The translations under genes were made by a program, and so were the position numbers. Source: Candidatus Izemoplasma sp. (GTDB lineage: Bacteria > Bacillota_I > Bacilli_A > Izemoplasmatales > Izemoplasmataceae). Taken from it: a DNA stretch of 8,792 bases. Shown here in pieces: positions 1 through 6,472 of the stretch; position 1 is the first letter of the stretch; each line of letters opens with the position of its first letter. Where the stretch lies: the NCBI GenBank assembly GCA_007116205.1, contig SKIY01000109.1:1-8792 (forward strand), given 5' to 3'. The notes beneath the pieces were generated by a model that had not been told where the DNA came from, searched no databases, and worked only from the letters and a program-made list of their open reading frames with translations.

Positions 1-396
1 ACAAAAGATATCGATGTGGCTAAAAAAATTGCTGCAGCGATTAGAGGGTCAAGTGGCGGGTTTAAGCATATTCAAGCAGGACCTGTATATCTTGATGAGC
101 GCGGTCATGTTCAAGTCACAATGAATATTTTAAATTATAAACAAAATCCGATTTATCGTATTTTAGAAACTGTTAAGATGGAAGCAAAACGCTATGGTGT
201 ACAAGTAATGAGCAGTGAAATTGTAGGGCTGATTCCTGCAGATACGATTAAGCGATCTTTAAAATATTATTTTGCTGTTAAGGGTGAAAATTTAGATGAG
301 AGTATTGATCTAGATACACTGACAAAATATGCTAAAACGTTTATTGGTTTTAGAGATTTTGACCGTTCAAAAATTATTGAAGCGAATGTGTCGTGA
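1..396 (+). CDS. ftcD: Glutamate formimidoyltransferase, C-terminal part (5' end outside window)
   Basis: The reading frame is open from base 1 to the TGA at 394-396, giving the last 131 residues of a protein whose usual length is about 300, so the gene starts upstream of the window. A GTG at position 16 is in frame but is internal, because coding similarity continues before it. The enzyme transfers the formimino group of N-formimino-L-glutamate to tetrahydrofolate, giving glutamate and 5-formimino-THF, the last carbon-transfer step of histidine breakdown in the cytosol. Family-like stretches are VAKKIAAAIRGSSGGF, QAGPVYLDERGHVQVTMNI, the Asn-Pro-rich IYRILETVKMEAKRYGV helix, and EIVGLIPADTI followed by KYYFAV. 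These match the FTCD N- and middle-domain fold. It lies directly before hutI and fchA with almost no spacing, which supports the hut pathway assignment. In this organism the two halves of mammalian FTCD are separate genes. The operon promoter is not in the window. Confidence 0.9.
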   Translation, partial: TKDIDVAKKIAAAIRGSSGGFKHIQAGPVYLDERGHVQVTMNILNYKQNPIYRILETVKMEAKRYGVQVMSSEIVGLIPADTIKRSLKYYFAVKGENLDESIDLDTLTKYAKTFIGFRDFDRSKIIEANVS

Positions 397-400
397 TTGT

Positions 401-1672
401 ATGACTGCAGATTTAATCGTAATCAATATCGGAATACTATTAACGCCCAAAGTGGATAAAGGGCCAGTCCGTGGAAAAGATATGGATATTGTTGAAGAAT
501 ATCAAAACGCATTTTTAGCAGTTAAAGATGGTAAATTTATCGATTACGGAACACATGATTTTCAGCATTTAGTTGGTGATGATACTGAAGTGGTTGATGC
601 TGAAGGTAGGTTGGTTACTCCAGGACTTGTGGATTCACATACACATGTTGTCCATGGTGGTAGTAGGGAATATGAGTTTGAGCAAAAAATGCGTGGGGTT
701 CCATATTTGGATATTTTAAAAGCCGGAGGCGGAATTCATAGTACAGTGAAAATGACAAGAGAAATATCTAAAGAGGGGTTATATGCGCAGTCCAAAAAAA
801 GTTTAGACTTTATGCTTGGTTTTGGTGTCACGACGGTTGAAGGGAAAAGTGGATACGGACTAGAATTAGAAACTGAGTTAAAACAGTTAGAAGTTCAGCG
901 TGAACTGCATGAAAATCATCCGATTGACATCGTCTCGACTTTTATGGGGGCGCATGCTTTACCAGTGGCCTATAAATCAAAGCGGAAAGACTTTTTAGAT
1001 AAAGTCATTGGGATGTTTGATACCGTCAAACAAAGAGAACTTGCTGAGTTTGTTGACATATTTTGTGAGGACGGGGCTTTTGATGTTGCTGATAGTCGTT
1101 ATTTATTAGAAGCTGCAAAAAAACATGGATTTAAGTTAAAAATTCATGCTGATGAAGTGGTTGCTTTAGGTGGGGTGCCACTTGCAGCACATCTAAAAGC
1201 ACATAGTGCAGACCATTTGATGGCTATTGATGAGGCGGGGTTGCGTGCTTTAGCACATAGTGATGTAATTGCAAACTTATTACCGAGTACTTCGTTTTAT
1301 TTAAACAGTGATTATGCACCCGCAAGGAAAATGATTGAACGCAACTTAGCACTCGCATTATCAAGTGATTATAATCCTGGTAGTAGTCCAAGTGAGAATT
1401 TCTTATTTACGCTTAATTTAGCAGCAATACATATGAAAATGTCACCTAATGAAATATTAACTGCAGCGACCTATAATGCGGCTTATGGTATCGATCGAGC
1501 TGATGAAATTGGACGTATTGCGAAAGGATATAAAGCGGACTTTGTTATTTATGATGCACCAAACTGGCCGTATGTACTTTATCATTTCGCTATTAATCAT
1601 GTTAAAGATGTATTTAAAATGGGAATTAAGGTTATTGAGAATAAACAAAAAGTTTGGGAGGCTAAGCAATGA
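401..1672 (+). CDS. hutI: Imidazolonepropionase
   Basis: This cytosolic metal-dependent amidohydrolase opens the ring of 4-imidazolone-5-propionate to give N-formimino-L-glutamate, the substrate of the preceding gene product. From the chosen start it has 423 residues, close to the usual 405-425. Visible family features are the metal-binding pair in GLVDSHTHVVHGG (H80, H82), EGKSGYGL (148-154), the metal ligand H249 in HADEV, SADHL with H272, and the aspartate D323 in SSDYNPGSSPSENF. The C-terminal GYKADFVIYDAPNW segment is the usual amidohydrolase tail. The start at 401 gives MTADLIVINI, the normal beginning for the family. ATG 386 is also in frame, adds five residues (MCRDC) and would overlap ftcD by 11 bases. 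Neither start has a well-spaced Shine-Dalgarno: a GAAG at 379-382 is too near one and too far from the other. Coupling to ftcD translation is likely. The stop TGA overlaps the next start codon as ATGA. Confidence 0.95.
   Translation: MTADLIVINIGILLTPKVDKGPVRGKDMDIVEEYQNAFLAVKDGKFIDYGTHDFQHLVGDDTEVVDAEGRLVTPGLVDSHTHVVHGGSREYEFEQKMRGVPYLDILKAGGGIHSTVKMTREISKEGLYAQSKKSLDFMLGFGVTTVEGKSGYGLELETELKQLEVQRELHENHPIDIVSTFMGAHALPVAYKSKRKDFLDKVIGMFDTVKQRELAEFVDIFCEDGAFDVADSRYLLEAAKKHGFKLKIHADEVVALGGVPLAAHLKAHSADHLMAIDEAGLRALAHSDVIANLLPSTSFYLNSDYAPARKMIERNLALALSSDYNPGSSPSENFLFTLNLAAIHMKMSPNEILTAATYNAAYGIDRADEIGRIAKGYKADFVIYDAPNWPYVLYHFAINHVKDVFKMGIKVIENKQKVWEAKQ
1656..1661 (+). promoter_or_regulatory. Ribosome binding site of fchA
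   Basis: GGGAGG lies seven bases before the ATG at 1669 and inside the 3' end of hutI. It is the clearest Shine-Dalgarno of the hut operon and fixes the start of the cyclodeaminase at the ATGA overlap. Confidence 0.8.
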
Positions 1673-2310
1673 AACTAATTGATTTAAGTGTAAGAGATTT
1701 TGTTTATGAAGTAGATTCAGCATCACCTGCTCCTGGTGGTGGGAGTGTTAGTTCGGTAGCCGCATCTTTAGGTTCCGGTCTATTAAGAATGATTGGTCAT
1801 TTAACGATTCCAAAAAAGAAATTTAATAAACTCGATGAAGATGTTCAGAAAGCGTTTATTAATACGCATGAACGCTTGAAAACATTAGAAAACAAATTGC
1901 TGGATTTGGTTGATCGCGATACTGATGCATTTAATGATATTATGCATGCTTTTAAAATGCCAAAAGAAACAGACGCTGAAAAGAAAAAAAGAGCAAAAGC
2001 GATCGAACAAGCGACACTAAAAGCAATAGAAGTCCCTGAGGGTATTGCAGAAGCGGCCTTTGAAGCACTTAAACATTGTGATTTTATTCGTCAATATGGC
2101 AATAAAAATGCACTTTCAGATGTCGGTGTTGGGGCGTTGATGTTGTATGCTGGATTAGAAGGTGCTTGCTTAAACATTAAAATTAATCTTTCTGGATTAT
2201 CGGATAAAGATTTGGTTAAGGCGTATGAAGATAAAGTTACAGTCATGTTAGCGGATGCTAAAACCATTAAAGATCATGTTTTAGAGAACATCCACGAGTC
2301 TTTAAGTTAA
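1669..2310 (+). CDS. fchA: Formimidoyltetrahydrofolate cyclodeaminase / methenyl-THF cyclohydrolase family
   Basis: This 213-residue protein corresponds to the FTCD C-terminal (FTCD_C) domain family as a free-standing subunit of usual length. In this context it most likely converts 5-formimino-THF to 5,10-methenyl-THF with release of ammonia. Some family members instead act as methenyl-THF cyclohydrolases (FchA), and sequence alone does not separate the two. Key features are the glycine-rich folate-site signature SPAPGGGSVSSVAASLGSGL (residues 19-38), DRDTDAFNDIM (82-92), VPEGIAEAAFEAL (122-134) and GNKNALSDVGVGALM (144-158), which carries the conserved aspartate. The mainly helical composition fits the fold. 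It overlaps hutI by four bases (ATGA), has a good GGGAGG site, and ends at TAATG into the glycosyltransferase gene. The gene order ftcD-hutI-fchA argues for the cyclodeaminase role in histidine catabolism. Confidence 0.9.
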   Translation: MKLIDLSVRDFVYEVDSASPAPGGGSVSSVAASLGSGLLRMIGHLTIPKKKFNKLDEDVQKAFINTHERLKTLENKLLDLVDRDTDAFNDIMHAFKMPKETDAEKKKRAKAIEQATLKAIEVPEGIAEAAFEALKHCDFIRQYGNKNALSDVGVGALMLYAGLEGACLNIKINLSGLSDKDLVKAYEDKVTVMLADAKTIKDHVLENIHESLS

Positions 2311-3338
2311 TGTCACAGAGTGAAGCACGGCATGCGTATGTAACATTTGTGATGCGTAATGATAGTTTCATACCTGGGGCTTTGGTGTTTGCATATGCAC
2401 TTAAAGAACAAAATACTGTGGCGGATATCATTTGCATTGTTACGAAAGATGTTTCAGAAGAAGGCGTAAAAGCATTAGAAGTGCTTTTTGATTATGTTTA
2501 TAAAATCGATGCGATTTATGTGCCACATAAATCCCGCCAAGAGCGTCAAGATCGCCCATTTTTATTTACTAGGTTTAATGCGTTGCGACTTGGTAAAGAT
2601 GGCGATTTAGGAAAAGGGTACGATAAAATTGTTTTAGCAGATGCCGATCTTTTGCCGCTACGAGATTATGACAAGTTGTTTGACATTAAAGCACCCGCTG
2701 GCGTAATTAATGAAAAAAAAGCTTATTGCATGGAATCTAAAGCTGGTGCGTATGTGATTCCTAAATCCGTTTATGAAAATGGTCGGTGGATTTGGCATGA
2801 CATTTATAAAGAAATTCCTTTTGGTGCTGAAATACCAAAAACGATCACAGATCGTGTTATAGATGATCACGAAAATATGGGTGTTAATGCGGCGTTATAT
2901 TTATTTGAACCTTCAATGAAACTTTTCACCTCTATTTTAAACGATACTGAAAACGAAGATATCCGTGAAAAAATTGCACAGTTCCCATGGCCTGAAATGC
3001 AGTATATTACGATGAAGTTAAGTGGTAAGTGGCATAATATGGATCTTATCTACGCTAGTTTTAATGGCTACCCTGTTATCGATGTTTTAAATGGTATTCA
3101 TTACGCAGGGTTGAAACCGTGGCAACTTAAACATCGCTCAATCATGCATTTTGCTAAAAATGAAGATTATCGATTGTGGTACGCAGTATTTGTTAATATG
3201 ATGGATGCCTATGAGACTTTGCATGATAACCGGCGGTTAAACCGTATGTATGCAACCATTAAAATGATGCAAAGCAAACCTGAGTATAGATTTGAACGTT
3301 GGACGTTAGAAAACCTTAAACATTTACGGAAGCAGTGA
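2310..3338 (+). CDS. Family 8 (glycogenin-like) glycosyltransferase
   Basis: The 342-residue protein has no signal peptide or membrane segment and should be cytosolic. It looks like a GT8 retaining glycosyltransferase using a nucleotide-sugar donor. The N-terminal half has the glycogenin-type Rossmann pattern: AYVTFVMRNDSFIPGALVFAYALK (9-32), then KIVLADADLLPLRDYDKLFD (106-125), whose DAD (111-113) is the metal/nucleotide-sugar motif. NMGVNAALYLFEPS (189-202) is the equivalent of the NSGV/LEPS block. The PEMQYITM segment (228-235) and HYAGLKPW (264-271) match the DQ and H-x-G-x-KPW region that completes the donor site. The last 70 residues are family-divergent and could hold the acceptor site. 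The acceptor and sugar cannot be inferred. The start overlaps the fchA stop by one base (TAATG) and has no visible Shine-Dalgarno, so translation probably depends on coupling. It is the last gene before the operon terminator. Its place among histidine/folate genes is unexpected. Confidence 0.85.
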   Translation: MSQSEARHAYVTFVMRNDSFIPGALVFAYALKEQNTVADIICIVTKDVSEEGVKALEVLFDYVYKIDAIYVPHKSRQERQDRPFLFTRFNALRLGKDGDLGKGYDKIVLADADLLPLRDYDKLFDIKAPAGVINEKKAYCMESKAGAYVIPKSVYENGRWIWHDIYKEIPFGAEIPKTITDRVIDDHENMGVNAALYLFEPSMKLFTSILNDTENEDIREKIAQFPWPEMQYITMKLSGKWHNMDLIYASFNGYPVIDVLNGIHYAGLKPWQLKHRSIMHFAKNEDYRLWYAVFVNMMDAYETLHDNRRLNRMYATIKMMQSKPEYRFERWTLENLKHLRKQ

Positions 3339-3356
3339 TTATTGCTTCCTTTTTTA
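3328..3356 (+). terminator. Rho-independent terminator of the hut-GT8 operon
   Basis: The stem GGAAGCA (3328-3334) pairs perfectly with TGCTTCC (3343-3349) across an 8-base loop and is followed by TTTTTTATT. The left arm lies in the last codons of the glycosyltransferase and the loop contains its TGA stop, so the terminator is embedded in the end of the gene. Confidence 0.85.
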
Positions 3357-3367
3357 TTGCAATTACA

Positions 3368-3396
3368 TTGACAGATAGAGTAATGTTTGTTAGAGT
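3368..3396 (+). promoter_or_regulatory. Probable promoter of the hemolysin III-DegV unit
   Basis: A perfect -35 box TTGACA (3368-3373) is followed after 17 bases by TAGAGT (3391-3396), a 4/6 match to the -10 consensus. It lies between the upstream terminator and the hemolysin III start and would give a leader of about 20 bases. The weak -10 makes the exact site uncertain. A 9-base direct repeat, TAGAGTAAT, occurs at 3376-3384 and 3391-3399, the second copy covering the -10 box. Confidence 0.55.
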
Positions 3397-3412
3397 AATA
3401 GTGTCTTAGAAT

Positions 3413-3418
3413 GAGGTG
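3413..3418 (+). promoter_or_regulatory. Ribosome binding site of the hemolysin III gene
   Basis: GAGGTG ends four bases before ATG 3423. It overlaps the codons that would follow the alternative upstream ATG at 3411, so it selects 3423 as the start. Confidence 0.7.
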
Positions 3419-3422
3419 TATA

Positions 3423-4043
3423 ATGGAACGTTCAAAAATTGGTGAGTGGATTGCGAATGCAGTTAGTCATGGAATAGGCTTTTTATTATCGATTACAGCA
3501 CTAATATTTTTGCTGTTAAATGCGCAAGAATTACAAGTGAGACTAGCGGTGTTGGTTTTTGGTATAAGCTTAATGCTTTTATACTTAGCAAGCACACTTT
3601 ATCATGCACTGCCACACAGTTCACCGAAAATAGTTGCGGTCTTTAAGCGATTAGATCATAGTGCTATTTATTTGTTAATTGCAGGAACGTATACACCGTT
3701 CATAATATTAACAGTGTCAAACAGTAGTGGTTATTGGCTACTCATTGCATTGTGGAGTATTGCGGTTATCGGTATTACACTAAAGTCGATTTGGATTAAT
3801 AAGTTTCATGTTTTACATCTTGTTATGTACGTTTTGATGGGTTGGAGTGTTATGACTATTTGGCCTGAAGTGCGTACAATTATTCCAAACAACGCGATGT
3901 TTTTCTTACTTATGGGTGGTATTAGTTATACAGCAGGTGTTTTGTTTTACATAAACAAGTTTCGATATGCACATTTTGTTTGGCATTTATTCGTACTTGG
4001 AGGATCAGTATTTCATTTTATTTCAGTATATTTTCTATTATAA
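3423..4043 (+). CDS. Hemolysin III family (YqfA/TrhA, PAQR-type) membrane protein
   Basis: This 206-residue integral membrane protein has about seven hydrophobic segments (roughly 15-33, 40-60, 80-97, 104-120, 129-147, 157-176 and 185-205), the usual architecture and length. Conserved metal-site and family motifs are present: NAVSHGIGF (12-20), ASTLYHALPHS (56-66), RLDHSAIYLLIAGTYTPF (76-93), GGISYTAGVLFY (165-176) and HFVWHLFVLGGSVFHF (184-199). The histidines H61, H79, H184, H188 and H198 resemble the zinc-hydrolase-like centre of PAQR proteins. The name reflects an early hemolysin report. In most bacteria the family is linked to membrane lipid homeostasis, and real cytolytic activity should not be assumed. 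The start at 3423 is preferred over ATG 3411 because of the GAGGTG site. Only 15 bases separate it from the DegV gene, so the two are probably cotranscribed from the promoter at 3368. Confidence 0.9.
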   Translation: MERSKIGEWIANAVSHGIGFLLSITALIFLLLNAQELQVRLAVLVFGISLMLLYLASTLYHALPHSSPKIVAVFKRLDHSAIYLLIAGTYTPFIILTVSNSSGYWLLIALWSIAVIGITLKSIWINKFHVLHLVMYVLMGWSVMTIWPEVRTIIPNNAMFFLLMGGISYTAGVLFYINKFRYAHFVWHLFVLGGSVFHFISVYFLL

Positions 4044-4050
4044 AAGGGAG
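4044..4050 (+). promoter_or_regulatory. Ribosome binding site of the DegV gene
   Basis: AAGGGAG lies eight bases before ATG 4059. It argues against the in-frame GTG at 4050, which would begin inside the site itself. Confidence 0.8.
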
Positions 4051-4058
4051 TGTTAATT

Positions 4059-4910
4059 ATGGAAAAAATTGCTTTAGTCACGGACAGTACCGTTTATTTA
4101 CCGAAGAAATATTTAGAAAAAAACAAGATTCATGTTGTTAGTCTTAACATTATTGATGGTGAAAAATCATACAAAGAGTTAGAAGTTGATAATGATTTCG
4201 TGTTTAAACGCCAAGATGAAAAAGCGGGGCTTACAACGTCTCAACCAGCACCATCAGAATTTGTTGATGCGTATGAAAAAGCTTTTAAAGAAGGATACGA
4301 GAAAGTATTTGTACTAACCCTTTCTAAAGGGTTGAGCGGAACTTACCAATCTGCAATTCTTGGTCGCAATATGGTCGATGAAAAAGATAAAATTCATGTC
4401 TTTGATACAAATAATGCGGCGTACGGGAATGAGTTACTACTTGAAAAATTGGTTGATATTATTAAAGAGGAAAAAACCAGTGCCGCTGTTATTAAACGGA
4501 TGGAAAAAATTATTGAGGATACCCATTTGTATTTTACGGTTGAAAATTTGTTTTCTTTGCAAAAAGGCGGAAGATTATCAAAAGCACAAGCACTACTTGG
4601 AACAGTGTTGCGTGTAAAACCTATTATTAGAGTGGTCGACGGGAAGTTAAAACTTGAACATAAAGAACGCACGCATAAAAAAGTACATAAATATTTGGTC
4701 GATAAAGTACTTACAGATGAGAATCGCGAAGGTAAAACGTTAAATGTTCGTATTATTACTCGAGATTCTGAAGAAAACGCATTAGAACTTAAAAAATTAA
4801 TCGAAGAAAATGTAAAAGATAGTAAAATTACTATTACCGACTATCTTGGACCAGTATTCTCAATCCACATTGGTAAAAAAGGGTTTGGGCTTGCTTGGTT
4901 TTACGAATAA
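4059..4910 (+). CDS. DegV family fatty-acid-binding protein (FakB-like)
   Basis: The 283-residue cytosolic protein matches the length and motif order of the DegV family, whose characterised members (FakB) hold a fatty acid while the kinase FakA phosphorylates it for phospholipid synthesis. Seen here are KIALVTDSTVYLP (3-15), LTTSQPAPSEF (58-68), LTLSKGLSGTYQSA (86-99), VFDTNNAAYGNELL (114-127), FSLQKGGRLSKAQALLGT (165-182) followed by KPII, and YLGPVFSIHIGKKGFGLAW (262-280). T60/S61 and the GRLSKA region correspond to the head-group-binding positions, and H270 corresponds to the conserved C-terminal histidine. The usual G-P-G after that histidine is replaced by GKKG. No FakA kinase gene is in the window. 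It sits 15 bases after the hemolysin III gene and before a strong terminator, so both proteins may serve membrane lipid handling. Which fatty acid it binds cannot be told. Confidence 0.92.
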   Translation: MEKIALVTDSTVYLPKKYLEKNKIHVVSLNIIDGEKSYKELEVDNDFVFKRQDEKAGLTTSQPAPSEFVDAYEKAFKEGYEKVFVLTLSKGLSGTYQSAILGRNMVDEKDKIHVFDTNNAAYGNELLLEKLVDIIKEEKTSAAVIKRMEKIIEDTHLYFTVENLFSLQKGGRLSKAQALLGTVLRVKPIIRVVDGKLKLEHKERTHKKVHKYLVDKVLTDENREGKTLNVRIITRDSEENALELKKLIEENVKDSKITITDYLGPVFSIHIGKKGFGLAWFYE

Positions 4911-4942
4911 AATTTCAAAGGTAGTTTAAACTATTCGATGAT

Positions 4943-4980
4943 AAAAACCCATCATTGCTTTTAAAAATGATGGGTTTTTT
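4943..4980 (+). terminator. Rho-independent terminator after the DegV gene
   Basis: AAAAACCCATCATT (4943-4956) pairs over 14 bases with AATGATGGGTTTTT (4966-4979), with a 9-base loop and a run of T at the end. It closes the hemolysin III-DegV unit and separates it from the next promoter only 17 bases downstream. Confidence 0.93.
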
Positions 4981-4996
4981 AATGTGGGTTGTTGCT

Positions 4997-5025
4997 TTGA
5001 CTTTTAAGGGGTTTGGTGCTATTAT
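4997..5025 (+). promoter_or_regulatory. Promoter of the O-antigen-ligase-like gene
   Basis: TTGACT (4997-5002, 5/6) is followed by a 17-base spacer and TATTAT (5020-5025, 5/6). TGC stands directly before the -10 box, an extended -10 element. Transcription should start near 5032, about 26 bases before the ATG at 5058. This is a housekeeping sigma-A type promoter. Confidence 0.8.
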
Positions 5026-5057
5026 TATTGCAACTAAATTGAATTTGTAGGTGTGCT

Positions 5058-6419
5058 ATGAATGAAAATATAAGGGAAAAATACAATATGATAAAAGAAC
5101 GGGCTGATGTTTTTTATCATTCAAGTTCATATATGATCATTGTCGTTATCGTTGCGATGTTAGGATTGATTTTCGAACAAGAAGTCGCAACGATATTTGT
5201 CTTGGCGGCTTTAATTATTGGTAACTGGCTTTTGGTTGAAGATATTTTGCCGACATTTTTGCTGATTGGTGTTATTGGGCTGGTGGGATTACGCATCCCT
5301 AGAGAAGGCTTATATCACTTTGTCCCGCTTTATTATACACCGATTGCAATTGTACCAGCTTTTATTGCAAAGTTGTTTATACACCCATTTAAGTTTATTA
5401 GAGGGACATTTATGTATCCTACGATTGCTGTGGCGATTGCTATTGTTTTAGGTGGGGTATTCGTTATTAGTTTTGAAGCGTATTTTGCATTTAGAACGCT
5501 ATACTATACCTTTTTCTTAGGACCTGGAATGGTTGGCATTTATTTTGTGTTAGAACGTTATGTTATTGGTCGTAAAAAAATAGCTGAGTATTTCTCGAAA
5601 ATGATGGTAGCCATTGGTATTGTTGGCTTTTTTATGCTTTTTTCATCGTATTACACGAAGTTTGGTGGACTCGCAGATTTTGAACTGGGACGATTCTTTC
5701 AGTGGCGAAACAATCTATCAAATAATTTGTTATTAGCAATGCCATTTGCATTTTATTTAGCTTATAAAGGTAAACACACAGCCTTTTTTATTGCGGTAGG
5801 GACTTTACAGTTTGTTGCGTTAGTATTTTCATATTCTCGTGGAGGCATTATATTTGGTGCATTAGCATTTCCGCTGACGATCCTTGCGATGATCGTCATT
5901 GCGAAAAATCAACGATTAAAGATGATTTCAATCTTGATTGTTATTTTTGGTTTAATGTATTATTTATTTGAGGAATGGGTTATTCCTATCGCACAGATTA
6001 TTGAGGACATTGAAAGCCGTGTAAGTGTTTCCTCAGATGAAGCACGCGCAAACTTATACCGAATGGCTTGGGAGAATTTTAAAGCATACCCTGTGTTTGG
6101 AACGGGGCTAGGGTTTGATACAAGTGATCATTATAATCCACAAACGATGTCAATGTATTGGTATCACTCAACATTTTTTCAAATCATTGGTAGCTTAGGC
6201 GTTGTTGGCTTGATTGCCTATACTTATCAAGGGATTGTAAGAGTGCATAGCTTAATAAAAGTCCGCCATCCCTTTAATCTTTTTGTAGCATTATCGATGC
6301 TTGGGTTTGGTGGATACTCAATGGTTAATGTCGGCTATTTTGCACCACTTCCGTTTGTTGCAATGATGTTGACGATGTTTATTGTGGTTGATCGCAATAA
6401 TACATTACAAGAGAAATAA
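5058..6419 (+). CDS. O-antigen ligase/polymerase-like (Wzy_C/WaaL family) membrane protein
   Basis: The 453-residue polytopic membrane protein has about 12 hydrophobic segments between residue 24 and residue 445. Its C-terminal half shows the Wzy_C signature: FSYSRGGIIFGALAF (257-271, with R261), the extracellular loop EARANLYRMAWENFKAYP (328-345) followed by VFGTGLGFD (346-354), and YWYHSTFFQIIGSLGVVGL (367-385, with H370). The loop histidine and conserved arginines are the residues usually tied to transfer of a lipid-linked glycan. In Gram-negatives the family ligates O-antigen. In Gram-positives, members act in polysaccharide polymerisation or glycosylation of surface polymers, and the substrate here is unknown. 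Translation starts at 5058 behind GTAGGTG (5047-5053). It is a single-gene unit with its own promoter and ends at the symmetrical terminator it shares with the convergent LTA-synthase-like gene. There are no other glycan assembly genes beside it. Confidence 0.82.
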   Translation: MNENIREKYNMIKERADVFYHSSSYMIIVVIVAMLGLIFEQEVATIFVLAALIIGNWLLVEDILPTFLLIGVIGLVGLRIPREGLYHFVPLYYTPIAIVPAFIAKLFIHPFKFIRGTFMYPTIAVAIAIVLGGVFVISFEAYFAFRTLYYTFFLGPGMVGIYFVLERYVIGRKKIAEYFSKMMVAIGIVGFFMLFSSYYTKFGGLADFELGRFFQWRNNLSNNLLLAMPFAFYLAYKGKHTAFFIAVGTLQFVALVFSYSRGGIIFGALAFPLTILAMIVIAKNQRLKMISILIVIFGLMYYLFEEWVIPIAQIIEDIESRVSVSSDEARANLYRMAWENFKAYPVFGTGLGFDTSDHYNPQTMSMYWYHSTFFQIIGSLGVVGLIAYTYQGIVRVHSLIKVRHPFNLFVALSMLGFGGYSMVNVGYFAPLPFVAMMLTMFIVVDRNNTLQEK

Positions 6420-6435
6420 AACGAATATCAAATAA

Positions 6436-6472
6436 AAAAATGTAGCTACCCTGTGTTGGTAGCTACATTTTT
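6436..6472. terminator. Bidirectional terminator between two convergent genes
   Basis: AAAAATGTAGCTACC (6436-6450) pairs over 15 bases with GGTAGCTACATTTTT (6458-6472) around a 7-base loop, CTGTGTT. The A-run on the left and T-run on the right make a U-tract in either direction. It serves the + strand gene ending at 6419 and the - strand gene whose TAA is at 6471-6473, overlapping the right arm. Confidence 0.9.

Noticed and set aside
329..400. Longer N-terminus for imidazolonepropionase from ATG 329
   Set aside because: The extra 24 residues lie inside ftcD in another frame and do not resemble the family; HutI normally begins a few residues before the DLIVIN segment.
1457..1726. Minus-strand frame opposite the hutI-fchA junction
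   Set aside because: It is a shadow of two well-supported genes with low-complexity composition.
2841..2855. Short inverted repeat ACGATC/GATCGT within the glycosyltransferase gene
   Set aside because: Six-base arms with a three-base gap inside coding sequence are expected by chance.
4922..4933. Perfect 12-base palindrome TAGTTTAAACTA after the DegV gene
   Set aside because: AT-rich and short, between the stop codon and the terminator, with no promoter for it to control; most likely chance.
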